From contig NZ_JBHTCM010000010.1 of the NCBI RefSeq assembly GCF_042665545.1, positions 496,001 through 560,000 of the forward strand: a stretch of DNA of 64,000 nt, in the 5' to 3' direction. Below, piece by piece: positions 34,816 to 45,321 of this stretch. Origin of the DNA: Rhodocista pekingensis. GTDB lineage: Bacteria > Pseudomonadota > Alphaproteobacteria > Azospirillales > Azospirillaceae. Under the pieces are notes generated by a model. It did not search any database. It saw only the letters and a list, made by a program, of their open reading frames with translations, and was not told the DNA's origin. The position numbers and the translations under genes are program-made. How positions within the stretch are numbered: the first letter of the stretch is position 1; each line of letters begins with the position of its first letter.

Positions 34816-35038
34816 GAACCACGGTCCTCCTCTGTTGCAGCGCACCCAGAAATGCACGGTCTGGCAGGGAACATAAATACATTCTGCCATCGTGAAACCC
34901 CGATTCTCGGGGCTTTGAATGTCCCTGCTGCATGGCTGATTCGCAAGCCATTCTCAATTGGATGACACCCTGTCGCATCCGGAACCGTAAGAGCCTGAAA
35001 CCGTTGGACTTGATCCCTTCTGTCGCACCCCGCGATAT

Positions 35039-35051
35039 ACTAATTATTAGT
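35039..35051. promoter_or_regulatory. ACTAAT palindrome upstream of the cys operon
   Basis: A perfect 13-nt inverted repeat ACTAAT-T-ATTAGT, 8 bp upstream of the putative -10. Its overlap with the -35 zone is typical of an operator. The regulator is unknown; Rrf2-type (IscR/CymR-like) and LysR-type factors are candidates by pathway. Confidence 0.55.
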
Positions 35052-35058
35052 GTTAAAA

Positions 35059-35064
35059 TATAAT
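35059..35064 (+). promoter_or_regulatory. Candidate -10 element of the cys operon
   Basis: A perfect TATAAT. No good -35 lies 17 bp upstream (the palindrome occupies that place), which fits an activator- or repressor-controlled promoter. The leader to the GTG of cysG would be ~80 nt. Confidence 0.5.
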
Positions 35065-35151
35065 TTCACCTTGTCAACCGACGGCTTCGTGGCAAGTTAC
35101 CCCTGCGACGTGTGGCATTAGCGCGCCTGTTGCAGCGCAGGGAGACATCCC

Positions 35152-36561
35152 GTGGCCCTGAAGACCTTTCCGATCTCCGTCGTCCTGGCCGACCGGACCG
35201 TGCTGCTGGCTGGCGGGGGGGAGACGATGCTGCGCAAGGCCCGCCTGCTGGCCCCGTCCGGCGCGAAACTGCGGCTGGTGCACCCCGACCCGGCGGCGGA
35301 CCTGGCGGCGCTGGCGACGGAGATCCACCGCCGCCCGTTCGTTCCCGGCGACCTGGACGGCGCCGTCCTGGCCTTCGCCGACGGCGACGATCCGGAGACG
35401 GCAGCGGCGGTGGCAGAGGCCGCGCAGGCGCGCGGCATCCCCGTCAACGTGCCCGACCGCCCGGCGCTGTCCGGCTTCATCATGCCGGCGATCATCGACC
35501 GCGACCCGATCACGGTCGCCATCTCCTCCGGCGGGGCGGCGCCCGTGCTGGTCCGCCGCCTGCGCGCGCAGCTGGAGGCGGCGCTGGAGCCGGAGCTGGG
35601 GGCCCTGGCCCGCTTCCTGGACCGCTTCCGGCCAGCCGTGAAGGCGACCCGCAAGGACGAGACCGCCCGCCGCCGCTTCTGGGAGGCGGTGGTGGACGGC
35701 CCGGCCGCCGCCCGCCTGCTGGCCGGCGACGAGGCGGGGGCGCAGGCGGCCCTGCGCCGCGCGCTGGACGATCCCGGCCACGGGCAGGAGGCGTCGGGCC
35801 GCGTGGCGCTGGTCGGCGCCGGCCCCGGCGATCCCGACCTTCTGACCCTGCGCGCCCTGCGGGTGTTGCAGGATGCCGACGTGGTGGTCCACGACAGGCT
35901 GGTGGACGACCGCATCCTGGACTATGTGCGCCGCGATGCCCGCCGCATCTTCGTCGGCAAGTCCCGGGCCGACCACACCCTGCCGCAGGAGCGGATCAAC
36001 GCCCTGCTGGTGGCGGAGGCCGCGGCCGGGCACCGGGTCGTGCGGCTGAAGGGGGGCGATCCCTTCGTCTTCGGCCGCGGCGGGGAGGAGGTGGAGGCGC
36101 TGCGGGCCGCCGGCATCCCGGTGGAGGTCGTGCCCGGCATCACCGCCGCGCTGGGCTGCGGTGCCGCCGCGACGATCCCCGTCACCCACCGCGGCGCCGC
36201 CCAGGGCGTAACCATCGTCACCGGCCACGGCAAGGACGGCGAGCCCGACCTGGACTGGGAGGCGCTGGCCCGGCTGAAGCACACCCTGGTCATCTACATG
36301 GGCCTGTCCGCCGCCAGCCGCATCGCCGACCGCCTGACCGCGGCCGGACTGCCCGCCGCCACGCCCGCCGCCCTGATCGAGAAGGGCACCCGCCCCGATC
36401 AGGTGCTGGCGGTCGGCACGCTGGGCGGGCTTCCCGCGCTGGCGGCGGCCCACCGGATGGCCGGCCCCGCCCTGATCGTCGTGGGCGAGGTCGTGCGTCT
36501 GGCCGACCCCGCCCGCATCACCGCCATCGCCCGGCCCGCGCTGGCCGTGGCCGCGGAATAG
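35152..36561 (+). CDS. cysG: Siroheme synthase CysG (trifunctional)
   Basis: A 469-residue enzyme making siroheme, the cofactor of sulfite reductase, from uroporphyrinogen III. Residues 1-~205 form the precorrin-2 dehydrogenase/ferrochelatase half (VVLADRTVLLAGGGETMLRK; SGGAAPVLVRRLR). Residues ~217-460 form the uroporphyrinogen III methyltransferase half (VGAGPGDPDLLTLRAL; RLKGGDPFVFGRGGEE; VVPGITAALG). The start is GTG 35152, preceded by CAGGGAG. First gene of the cys operon. Confidence 0.95.
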   Translation: MALKTFPISVVLADRTVLLAGGGETMLRKARLLAPSGAKLRLVHPDPAADLAALATEIHRRPFVPGDLDGAVLAFADGDDPETAAAVAEAAQARGIPVNVPDRPALSGFIMPAIIDRDPITVAISSGGAAPVLVRRLRAQLEAALEPELGALARFLDRFRPAVKATRKDETARRRFWEAVVDGPAAARLLAGDEAGAQAALRRALDDPGHGQEASGRVALVGAGPGDPDLLTLRALRVLQDADVVVHDRLVDDRILDYVRRDARRIFVGKSRADHTLPQERINALLVAEAAAGHRVVRLKGGDPFVFGRGGEEVEALRAAGIPVEVVPGITAALGCGAAATIPVTHRGAAQGVTIVTGHGKDGEPDLDWEALARLKHTLVIYMGLSAASRIADRLTAAGLPAATPAALIEKGTRPDQVLAVGTLGGLPALAAAHRMAGPALIVVGEVVRLADPARITAIARPALAVAAE

Positions 36562-36571
36562 GGAGGCGGAC

Positions 36572-36912
36572 ATGCTGGTGAAGGCGAAAGGGGACCTCCA
36601 GGCCGTCAGCGCCAACCGGCTGCGCGACGGCATCGCCGTCTGGCTGTCGGCCGATCACCGCTGGGTGGAGGACGTGGCCGCCGCCGGCGCCTTCAGCGGC
36701 CGGGCGCTGGCGGAGGCGCAGGCCGTGGCCCAGGCCGACAGCGCGGCCGGGCTGGTGGTGGACGTCTATCCGCTGGATGTGGCCGTCACCGACGGAAGGA
36801 CCCGGCCGCTGCATGTGCGCGAGCGGATGAAGGCGCGCGGCCCCTCCGTCCGTCCCGACCTGGGAAAGCAGGCCGACACCCCCGCCTCCCCCCGAGCCCC
36901 GGAGAGAGCCGC

Positions 36913-36916
<4 letters not shown>
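36572..36916 (+). CDS. DUF2849 protein of the sulfite reductase operon
   Basis: A 114-residue small soluble protein. The segment VSANRLRDGIAVWLSADHRWVED and VDVYPLDVAVTDGR-PLHVRERMKARGP match DUF2849, a family found beside cysI-type genes in alphaproteobacteria. The function is not established. It is 10 bp after cysG and overlaps cysI by 4 bp (ATGA), so it is made in step with the reductase. Confidence 0.85.
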
Positions 36917-38638
<1,722 letters not shown>

Positions 38639-38652
<14 letters not shown>

Positions 38653-39139
38653 GAACGGCCGCCCGGTCCCCGACCGCTGGACCTTCGTCCCCGATACAGC
38701 GCCGCTGCCCGCCGACGGGCCGGTGATCGTCACCCTGTCGCGGCTGCGGCGGGAAGCCGACGGGCTGCGCCGGCGCCCCCTGGGGGTGAGGCTGACCAGT
38801 GCGGAGCTGGCGCCGGAGGTGGCGGATTTCCTGGACCGTGTGTCGCTGGTCGCTGTCGAGTTCCCGAAGTTCCGCGACGGCCGCGGCTTCTCCACGGCCC
38901 GGGACCTGCGCGAACGCTACGGCTTCCGGGGCGAGATCCGGGCCGTCGGGCACACCCTGCCCGACCAGTACCGCTTCCTGCTGCGCTGCGGCTTCGACAG
39001 GGTGGAGATCCCCGACGACCGCGACCCCGCCGCCTGGGCCGCGGCGCTGGAGGGCATCGGCATCGCCTACCAGCCGGCCCTGGACGCGGCCGCCCCGGTT
39101 TCCCTGCTGCGCCGCCGTCTGGCGGGAGGTGGAGCATGA
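38639..39139 (+). CDS. DUF934 protein of the cys operon
   Basis: A 166-residue protein of the DUF934 family, recognisable by FPKFRDGRGFSTARDLRERYGFRGEIRA-type sequence and the following LPDQYRFLLRCGFD. Such proteins are regularly encoded between cysI and cysH in proteobacteria; a role in sulfite reduction is assumed but unproven. It overlaps the end of cysI by 14 bp and the start of cysH by 4 bp. Confidence 0.88.
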
Positions 39140-39852
39140 TCCCGACCCCGGAACACCGGACCGATCCGGTGGCGCACGCCGCCGACCTTGCCGCCCGCTA
39201 CGGGCATCTGCACGGGGCCGACCTGCTGCACCCGCTGCTGACCGGCGATCTCAAGGGCCGGATCGCGCTCGTCTCCTCCTTCGGGACGGAGAGCGCGGTG
39301 CTGCTGCACATGGTGGCCGGGATCGACCCGGGCGTGCCGGTGATCTTCATCGACACCGGCAAGCTGTTCGGGGAGACGCTGCGCTACCGCGACCGGCTGG
39401 TGGCCCTGCTGGGCCTGACGGACGTGCGCAGCCCCGGCCCCGACCCGGCGGAGGAGACGCGCGAGGATGCCGACGGCGGCCTCTGGCTGCGCGATCCGGG
39501 CGCCTGCTGCGCCCTGCGCAAGGTGCGGCCGCTCGATCGGGCGCTCGCCCCGTTCGACGCCTGGATCACGGGCCGCAAGCGCTTCCAGGCGGCGACGCGG
39601 ACCGTGCTGCCGGCGATCGAGGCGGCGGACGGGCGGATCAAGCTGAACCCGCTGGCCGGCTGGTCGCGGCAGGACCTGACCGCCTATCTGGACCGGCACG
39701 GCCTGCCGCGCCACCCGCTGGAGGCGGACGGCTTCCTCTCCATCGGCTGCATGCCCTGCACCGACCGGGTGGCCCCGGGGGAGGACATCCGCGCCGGGCG
39801 CTGGCGCGGCCGGGGCAAGACGGAATGCGGCATCCACCGCCCCGCCGCCTGA
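39136..39852 (+). CDS. cysH: Assimilatory APS reductase (cysH family, 4Fe-4S type)
   Basis: A 238-residue reductase of adenylylated sulfate. Beyond the family core (SSFGTESAVLLHMV; FIDTGKLFGETLRYRD) and the catalytic Cys near the end (C231 in KTECGIH), it holds the CC (C124, C125) and CxxC (C205, C208) pairs. These bind a [4Fe-4S] cluster and mark enzymes that use APS, while PAPS-only CysH lacks them. It therefore probably reduces APS directly to sulfite. Confidence 0.92.
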   Translation: MIPTPEHRTDPVAHAADLAARYGHLHGADLLHPLLTGDLKGRIALVSSFGTESAVLLHMVAGIDPGVPVIFIDTGKLFGETLRYRDRLVALLGLTDVRSPGPDPAEETREDADGGLWLRDPGACCALRKVRPLDRALAPFDAWITGRKRFQAATRTVLPAIEAADGRIKLNPLAGWSRQDLTAYLDRHGLPRHPLEADGFLSIGCMPCTDRVAPGEDIRAGRWRGRGKTECGIHRPAA

Positions 39853-39935
39853 ACGGCGCAAGGGCTGAACGGAACGACGACGCGCGCAGGAACAGGTCCC
39901 GGCCGCGGGATCCCGAGGGAAGGTCCGGACGCATC

Positions 39936-40934
39936 ATGACGCCGAAGGGGTTGGATACCGTGTTGGACAGGGTGGAAGGGCCGGGCGCAGCGCAGCCGGA
40001 CGGCCCGCCGGGGAGCGTCCTGCTGCCGGAAGCGGCCGGCCTGACCCATCTGGAACGGCTGGAGGCCGAGAGCATCCACATCCTCCGCGAGGTCGTGGCC
40101 GAGGCGGAGAAGCCGGTGATGCTCTATTCCATCGGCAAGGACAGCGCCGTCATGCTGCACCTGGCGATGAAGGCGTTCTATCCGGCCCGACCGCCGTTCC
40201 CGCTGCTGCATGTGGACACGACCTGGAAGTTCCGGGAGATGATCGCCTTCCGCGACGCCACGGCCCGCCGGCTGGGACTGGACCTGCTGGTCCACACCAA
40301 CCCGGAGGGGCTGGCGCGCGGCATCGGCCCGGTCAGCCACGGCTCCGCCCTGCACACCCAGGTGATGAAGACCGAGGCGCTGAAACAGGCGCTGGACCGG
40401 CACGGCTTCGACGCCGCCTTCGGCGGGGCCCGGCGGGACGAGGAGAAGAGCCGGGCCAAGGAGCGCGTCTTCAGCTTCCGCACGGCCCGCCACACCTGGG
40501 ACCCGAAGCGGCAGCGGCCGGAGATCTGGAACCTCTACAACGCCCGCCGGCACAAGGGGGAGAGCCTCCGCGTCTTCCCCCTGTCCAACTGGACCGAGCT
40601 GGACATCTGGCAGTACATCCAGCGCGAGGGCATCCCCCTGCCCTCGCTCTACTTCGCGGCCGAGCGGCCGGTCGTGCGGCGCGACGGGGCGCTGATCATG
40701 GTGGATGACGACCGGCTGCCGCTGGCGCCCGGCGAGGTGCCGGAGCTGCGCCGGGTCCGCTTCCGCACCCTGGGCTGCTACCCCCTGACCGGGGCCATCG
40801 AGAGCGACGCCGACACCCTGCCCGCCGTGATCCGCGAGATGCTGCTGACCCGCAGCTCCGAACGCCAGGGCCGTGTCATCGACCAGGACTCCACCTCCTC
40901 CATGGAGCAGAAGAAGCGCGAGGGCTATTTCTGA
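39936..40934 (+). CDS. cysD: Sulfate adenylyltransferase subunit 2
   Basis: A 332-residue PP-loop ATP pyrophosphatase that adenylylates sulfate to APS together with CysN. The PP-loop is MLYSIGKDSAVMLHL (about 64-78); the downstream PFPLLHVDTTWKF and GGARRDEEKSRAKER motifs are diagnostic. The protein has ~25 extra N-terminal residues before HLERLEAESIHILRE. An 83-bp gap separates it from cysH, the only sizeable gap in the operon. The stop overlaps the cysN/C start. Confidence 0.95.
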   Translation: MTPKGLDTVLDRVEGPGAAQPDGPPGSVLLPEAAGLTHLERLEAESIHILREVVAEAEKPVMLYSIGKDSAVMLHLAMKAFYPARPPFPLLHVDTTWKFREMIAFRDATARRLGLDLLVHTNPEGLARGIGPVSHGSALHTQVMKTEALKQALDRHGFDAAFGGARRDEEKSRAKERVFSFRTARHTWDPKRQRPEIWNLYNARRHKGESLRVFPLSNWTELDIWQYIQREGIPLPSLYFAAERPVVRRDGALIMVDDDRLPLAPGEVPELRRVRFRTLGCYPLTGAIESDADTLPAVIREMLLTRSSERQGRVIDQDSTSSMEQKKREGYF

Positions 40935-42901
40935 TGGCGCCGGACCTGACCCTTTCCGTCCGGCCGGCCGCCGGACGCGAGCTGATCGCCGACGATATCG
41001 GCCAGTATCTGGAGGCGCACCGGACCAAGGACCTGCTGCGCTTCATCACCTGCGGCAGCGTGGACGACGGCAAGAGCACGCTGATCGGCCGGCTGCTCTA
41101 TGAATCGAAGTCGTTGTTCGAGGACCAGATCGCCGCCCTGGAGGCGGACAGCCGCCGCCTGGGCACCCAGGGCGGGGCGCTGGACTTCGCGTTGCTGGTG
41201 GACGGGCTGGCGGCGGAGCGGGAACAGGGCATCACCATCGACGTGGCCTACCGCTTCTTCGCCACGGAGCACCGCAAGTTCATCGTCGCCGACACGCCGG
41301 GCCATGAGCAGTACACCCGCAACATGATCACCGGCGCCTCCACCGCCGACGTCGCCGTCATCCTGGTGGACGCGCGCAAGGGCATCCTGAACCAGACCCG
41401 CCGGCACAGCTTCCTGGTCTCCCTGATCGGCATCCGACAGGTGGTGCTGGCCGTCAACAAGATGGATCTGGTCGGCTGGTCGCAGGCGGTGTTCGAACGG
41501 ATCGTCGCCGAGTACCGGGAATTCGCGGCCCCGTTGGGCTTCGCCGCCATCCTGCCGATCCCGCTCTCGGCGCTGAGCGGCGACAACGTGGTGGAGGCCG
41601 GCGGCCGCATGCCCTGGTACGGCGGGACGAGCCTGCTGCGCACGCTGGAGACGGTGCCGGCCGCCGCGACGGTGACCGGGACGCACGAGCCCTTCCGCCT
41701 GCCGGTGCAGTGGGTCTCCCGCCCGCATGCGGACTTCCGCGGCTTCGCCGGACTGGTCGCCTCGGGCACGGTGCGGCCGGGCGATCCGGTCGCGGTCTAT
41801 CCCGCCGGCCGGCGCAGCCGGGTGGGGCGCATCGTCACCGCCGACGGCGACCGGGAGCAGGCGGTCGCCGGCCAGTCCGTCACCCTGACCCTGGAGGACG
41901 AGATCGACGTCAGCCGCGGCGACCTGCTGGCCCCGCCGGACGATCCCCCGGGCGTGGCCGACCGCTTCGAGGCGACGCTCGTCTGGATGGCGGAGGAAGC
42001 GCTGGCACCCGGCCGCCCCTACCTGCTGAAGCTCGGCACCCGCACGGTGACGGCGACCGTGGACAGCGTGCGCCATGGCATCGACGTGAACAGCGGCACC
42101 CTGCGCCCGGCCGCCACGCTGGAGCTGAACGGCATCGGCCTGTGCGAGCTGTCGCTCGACCACCCCGTCGCCTTCGATCCCTACGCGCGCAACCGCACCA
42201 CCGGCGGCTTCATCCTGATCGACCGCTACAGCAACGACACGGTGGGGGTCGGCCTGTTGCGGGGGCCGCTGGGCCGCACGGCGCATGTCCGCTGGCAGGC
42301 GCACGATGTGACCCGGGAGGGCCGCGCCGCGCTGAAGGGCCAACGACCCTGCGTGCTCTGGTTCACCGGCCTGTCGGGCGCGGGCAAGTCCACCATCGCC
42401 AATCTGGTGGAGCGCAAGCTGCACGCCGACGGGCGCCACACCTTCCTGCTGGACGGCGACAATCTGCGCCACGGCCTGAGCCGCGACCTGGGCTTCGGCG
42501 CCGCCGACCGGACGGAGAACATCCGCCGCGTGGCGGAGGTGGCGAAGCTGATGGCCGATGCGGGCCTGATCGTGCTGGTCTCGCTGATCTCCCCCTTCCG
42601 GGCCGACCGGCGGATGGCGCGGGAGTTGCTGCCGCCGGGAGACTTCCTGGAGGTGTTCGTGGACACCCCCCTGGAGGTGGCGGAAGGGCGCGACGTGAAG
42701 GGCCTCTACCGCCGCGCCCGGCGGGGCGAGATCGCCCAGTTCACCGGCATCGACAGCCCCTATGAGGCGCCGGAGAGCCCCGACATCCGGATCGACACGC
42801 AGGCCCTGTCGCCGGAGGAAGCGGCGCTGGAGATCGTCCGCCGGCTGGAGCGGCTGGGCGTGACGGGCGAGGACCCGCTGACCGACGGGGCCGCCATCTG
42901 A
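40934..42901 (+). CDS. cysNC: Bifunctional sulfate adenylyltransferase subunit 1 / APS kinase
   Basis: A 655-residue fusion. The N-terminal CysN GTPase (1-~450) has GSVDDGKS (41-48), DTPGHEQYTRNM and NKMDLV motifs and drives ATP sulfurylase. The C-terminal CysC kinase (~465-645) has a P-loop GLSGAGKS (479-486) and DGDNLRHGLSRDLGF and makes PAPS. Its presence beside an APS-type CysH suggests PAPS is made for sulfotransfer, or that both routes run. It overlaps cysD by one base. Confidence 0.95.
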   Translation: MAPDLTLSVRPAAGRELIADDIGQYLEAHRTKDLLRFITCGSVDDGKSTLIGRLLYESKSLFEDQIAALEADSRRLGTQGGALDFALLVDGLAAEREQGITIDVAYRFFATEHRKFIVADTPGHEQYTRNMITGASTADVAVILVDARKGILNQTRRHSFLVSLIGIRQVVLAVNKMDLVGWSQAVFERIVAEYREFAAPLGFAAILPIPLSALSGDNVVEAGGRMPWYGGTSLLRTLETVPAAATVTGTHEPFRLPVQWVSRPHADFRGFAGLVASGTVRPGDPVAVYPAGRRSRVGRIVTADGDREQAVAGQSVTLTLEDEIDVSRGDLLAPPDDPPGVADRFEATLVWMAEEALAPGRPYLLKLGTRTVTATVDSVRHGIDVNSGTLRPAATLELNGIGLCELSLDHPVAFDPYARNRTTGGFILIDRYSNDTVGVGLLRGPLGRTAHVRWQAHDVTREGRAALKGQRPCVLWFTGLSGAGKSTIANLVERKLHADGRHTFLLDGDNLRHGLSRDLGFGAADRTENIRRVAEVAKLMADAGLIVLVSLISPFRADRRMARELLPPGDFLEVFVDTPLEVAEGRDVKGLYRRARRGEIAQFTGIDSPYEAPESPDIRIDTQALSPEEAALEIVRRLERLGVTGEDPLTDGAAI

Positions 42902-42983
42902 CGTCCAGGCCGCGACGGACAGGCAGCGTAGCTGTTCCCGTTGCGCCGCTGACCGGAACCCTCTTACAGTTGTCCGCAAAACC

Positions 42984-43001
42984 GGCCCGACCAATCGGGC
43001 C
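42984..43001. terminator. Short hairpin after the cys operon
   Basis: A 7-bp stem GGCCCGA/TCGGGCC with CCAA loop, 82 bp past cysNC. The plus side lacks a T run; the flanking AAAA would make a T run only on the minus strand, so the assignment is weak. Confidence 0.25.
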
Positions 43002-43048
43002 CTGGGGGAACCGCCGGTATCGTGCGCCGGTGCAGGAGAACTGTCTGA

Positions 43049-43534
43049 ATGAACTTCGATCCGGCGAGCCTGACTGACAGCCGAATTCACCAGGCCTTCA
43101 CGTATTGGGACACGCTCCGGAACGGTCGGGAAATTCCGGCAAGAGCGGATATTGATCCATCTGAAATAATCAGAATACTACCCTTCGTGCTGCTTGTGGA
43201 CGTTTGCTACGATCCGATGGATTTCCGCATCCGTCTTGCCGGAACCGACATAGTGGAGCGGTTCGGACAGGAGATCACAGGTTGCAGACTTCAGGACATT
43301 GATTTTGACGGCAAACACGAGCAGGTTTTCCGCGAATACTGCCTGACGGTGGAGCAGCGCCAACCGTTGCTGTTCACAGAGGAATTCCGACGTCATGACG
43401 GCAAGTACATGAATTACTCAAGGTTGCTCTGCCCCCTGTCGCGGAACGGCGACCGGATCGACATGCTGTTCGGGGTCCAGGTGCCACAGCCGGGCACCCC
43501 GGATACCCGGACGCCGGCCGCTCCCGCCCCCTGA
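43049..43534 (+). CDS. PAS-domain protein (PAS_5-like)
   Basis: A 161-residue single-domain protein. The run AFTYWDTLRNGREIPARADI, then DPSEIIRILPFVLLVDV and DFRIRLAGTDIVERFGQEITG, is the pattern of the alphaproteobacterial PAS_5 family, a sensor fold with no output domain here. The ligand is unknown. The first ~370 bases of the gene are markedly poorer in GC than its neighbours, which may reflect transfer or relaxed codon selection. It is unlinked to the genes on either side. Confidence 0.8.
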   Translation: MNFDPASLTDSRIHQAFTYWDTLRNGREIPARADIDPSEIIRILPFVLLVDVCYDPMDFRIRLAGTDIVERFGQEITGCRLQDIDFDGKHEQVFREYCLTVEQRQPLLFTEEFRRHDGKYMNYSRLLCPLSRNGDRIDMLFGVQVPQPGTPDTRTPAAPAP

Positions 43535-43692
43535 GGCCCGGTCGCCGGCGCGGTCCATGCCGGGCGGCCGGGACCGGGCCGCACCGGCGATGCTGCACAT
43601 GCACGACGGGCTGCAAAGGCCCGATAAAACGTGTAAGCATGGGGACCTGGAATGGCCGTCCCCCCCGGTGACGGCGCACTACGTGGTCCAAG

Positions 43693-45147
43693 ATGGCCGT
43701 TCTCGACGTCAGGCCGATCCTCTATGTGATCGGCTACCTTCTCATCGTCCTTGCCGGCGCCATGCTGGTCCCCATGTCGGCGGACCTCGCCGCGGGCAGC
43801 CCCGACTGGCAGGTCTTCGCCGTCTCGGGCGCGCTGACCCTGTTCTTCGCGGTCCTGCTGGTGCTGACCAACCGCACCCACGGGATCAGCCTGAACCTGC
43901 GGCAGACCTTCGTCCTGACCAGTCTGGCCTGGATCATCGTCTGCCTGTTCTCCTCGCTGCCCTTCATGCTGTCGTCGCTGCGGCTGGGCTTCGCCGATGC
44001 CTTCTTCGAGGCCATGTCGGGGCTGACGACGACGGGATCGACGGTGATCACGGGGCTGGGCGACCTGCCACCGGGCATCCTGCTGTGGCGGGCGCTGCTG
44101 CAATGGCTGGGCGGCATCGGCATCGTCGGCATGGGCATCGTCATCCTGCCGTTCCTGCGCGTCGGCGGCATGCAGCTCTTCCGCTCCGAATCTTCGGACA
44201 AGTCGGACAAGGTGGTGCCGCGGGCCAGTGATCTGGCGCTTGCCTTCTGTTGGATCTACTTGGCCCTGACCTGTATCTGCACGGCGGCCCTGATGGTGTC
44301 GGGGATGGATGCCTTCGATGCCATCTGCCACGCCATGGCCGCGCTCTCGACCGGAGGATTCTCGACCGAGGATGCCAGTGTCGGCTACTGGCGCGAACCG
44401 GCGATCCACTGGACGCTGATCGTCTTCATGATCCTGGGGTCCCTGCCCTTCGTCCGTTACATCAGCCTTGTCCGCGGTGATGCCCGGACGCTGGTGAGGG
44501 ACACGCAGGTCCGGGCCTTCCTGGGGCTGCTGGCGGTATCCTCGCTGGGGCTCGCCCTCTATCTCGTCCTTGTCCAGCACATGCCGGCGGAGGAGGCACT
44601 GCGTCAGGCCACCTTCAACGTCGTCTCGGTGGTGACGACGACGGGGTTCGCCTCGGCGGACTACACGCTCTGGGGCTCGCCGGCGGTGGCGCTGTTCTTC
44701 GTGCTGCTGTTCACCGGCGGCTGCACCGGATCGACGGCGGGCGGCGTGAAGATCATGCGTTTCGAGATCCTGTGGCTGACCCTGTGGGCCCAGATGACAC
44801 GCCTGATCAGCCCGAACCGGGTGATCCCGCTGACCTACAACGGCAAGCCGGTGGACAGCGACATCATCCTGTCGGTGATGAGCTTCATCACCATCTACAT
44901 CGGCACCATGTTCGTCTTCACCCAGCTCCTGGCGGCCACCGGGCTGGACCTCGTCACGGCGGTCACCGGCGTGGCGCAGGCGCTGGGCAATGTCGGCCCC
45001 GGCCTGGGCACGATCATCGGCCCGGCGGGCAACTTCAAGCCGCTGGAGGACGAGGCCAAGTGGATCCTGTCGCTGCTGATGCTGATGGGCCGGCTGGAGC
45101 TGTTCACCCTGCTGGTGATGCTGAGCCCGTCCTTCTGGCGCACCTGA
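43693..45147 (+). CDS. trkH: TrkH-family potassium uptake protein
   Basis: A 484-residue polytopic potassium transporter subunit with about ten or more membrane helices. The repeated pore-loop regions carry the TTTG/STGG-type filters (EAMSGLTTTGSTVITG; MAALSTGGFSTED; VSVVTTTGFASADY), and WLGGIGIVGMGIVILP is typical of TrkH. It normally needs the cytoplasmic TrkA gating subunit, not encoded here. Stands alone. Confidence 0.93.
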   Translation: MAVLDVRPILYVIGYLLIVLAGAMLVPMSADLAAGSPDWQVFAVSGALTLFFAVLLVLTNRTHGISLNLRQTFVLTSLAWIIVCLFSSLPFMLSSLRLGFADAFFEAMSGLTTTGSTVITGLGDLPPGILLWRALLQWLGGIGIVGMGIVILPFLRVGGMQLFRSESSDKSDKVVPRASDLALAFCWIYLALTCICTAALMVSGMDAFDAICHAMAALSTGGFSTEDASVGYWREPAIHWTLIVFMILGSLPFVRYISLVRGDARTLVRDTQVRAFLGLLAVSSLGLALYLVLVQHMPAEEALRQATFNVVSVVTTTGFASADYTLWGSPAVALFFVLLFTGGCTGSTAGGVKIMRFEILWLTLWAQMTRLISPNRVIPLTYNGKPVDSDIILSVMSFITIYIGTMFVFTQLLAATGLDLVTAVTGVAQALGNVGPGLGTIIGPAGNFKPLEDEAKWILSLLMLMGRLELFTLLVMLSPSFWRT

Positions 45148-45321
45148 TCCCGGCCTGACCGGCCCGCGGCCGGGGGCAAGCGGCTCCATCGGCCTGTGCC
45201 AAAAAGGGTCTTGAACTGGTCCTCCCGACCGCGCAGGTTCGAGCCTCCGCGCCGGGGGACCCGACCCTGGTCGTCTGTCCCGGGCGCATCCGATACACTA
45301 TGTAATGGGCAGGGAATCCTG

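Larger units (their letters stand above)
34816..35151. promoter_or_regulatory. Divergent fpr/cys control region
   Basis: About 335 bp, clearly AT-rich at 34870-35080, unlike the rest of the window. It contains a palindrome at 35039-35051 and a consensus -10 element for the cys operon at 35059-35064. No gene is seen. Confidence 0.6.

Noticed and set aside
34622..34978. Extended N-terminus of the ferredoxin reductase or a separate small gene
   Set aside because: The frame lacks a ribosome binding site and family similarity, while ATG 34815 has GAGGAGG and the right protein length.
45181..45290. tRNA-like GGTTCGAGCCTCC motif downstream of trkH
   Set aside because: No acceptor, D or anticodon stem can be formed around it on either strand.
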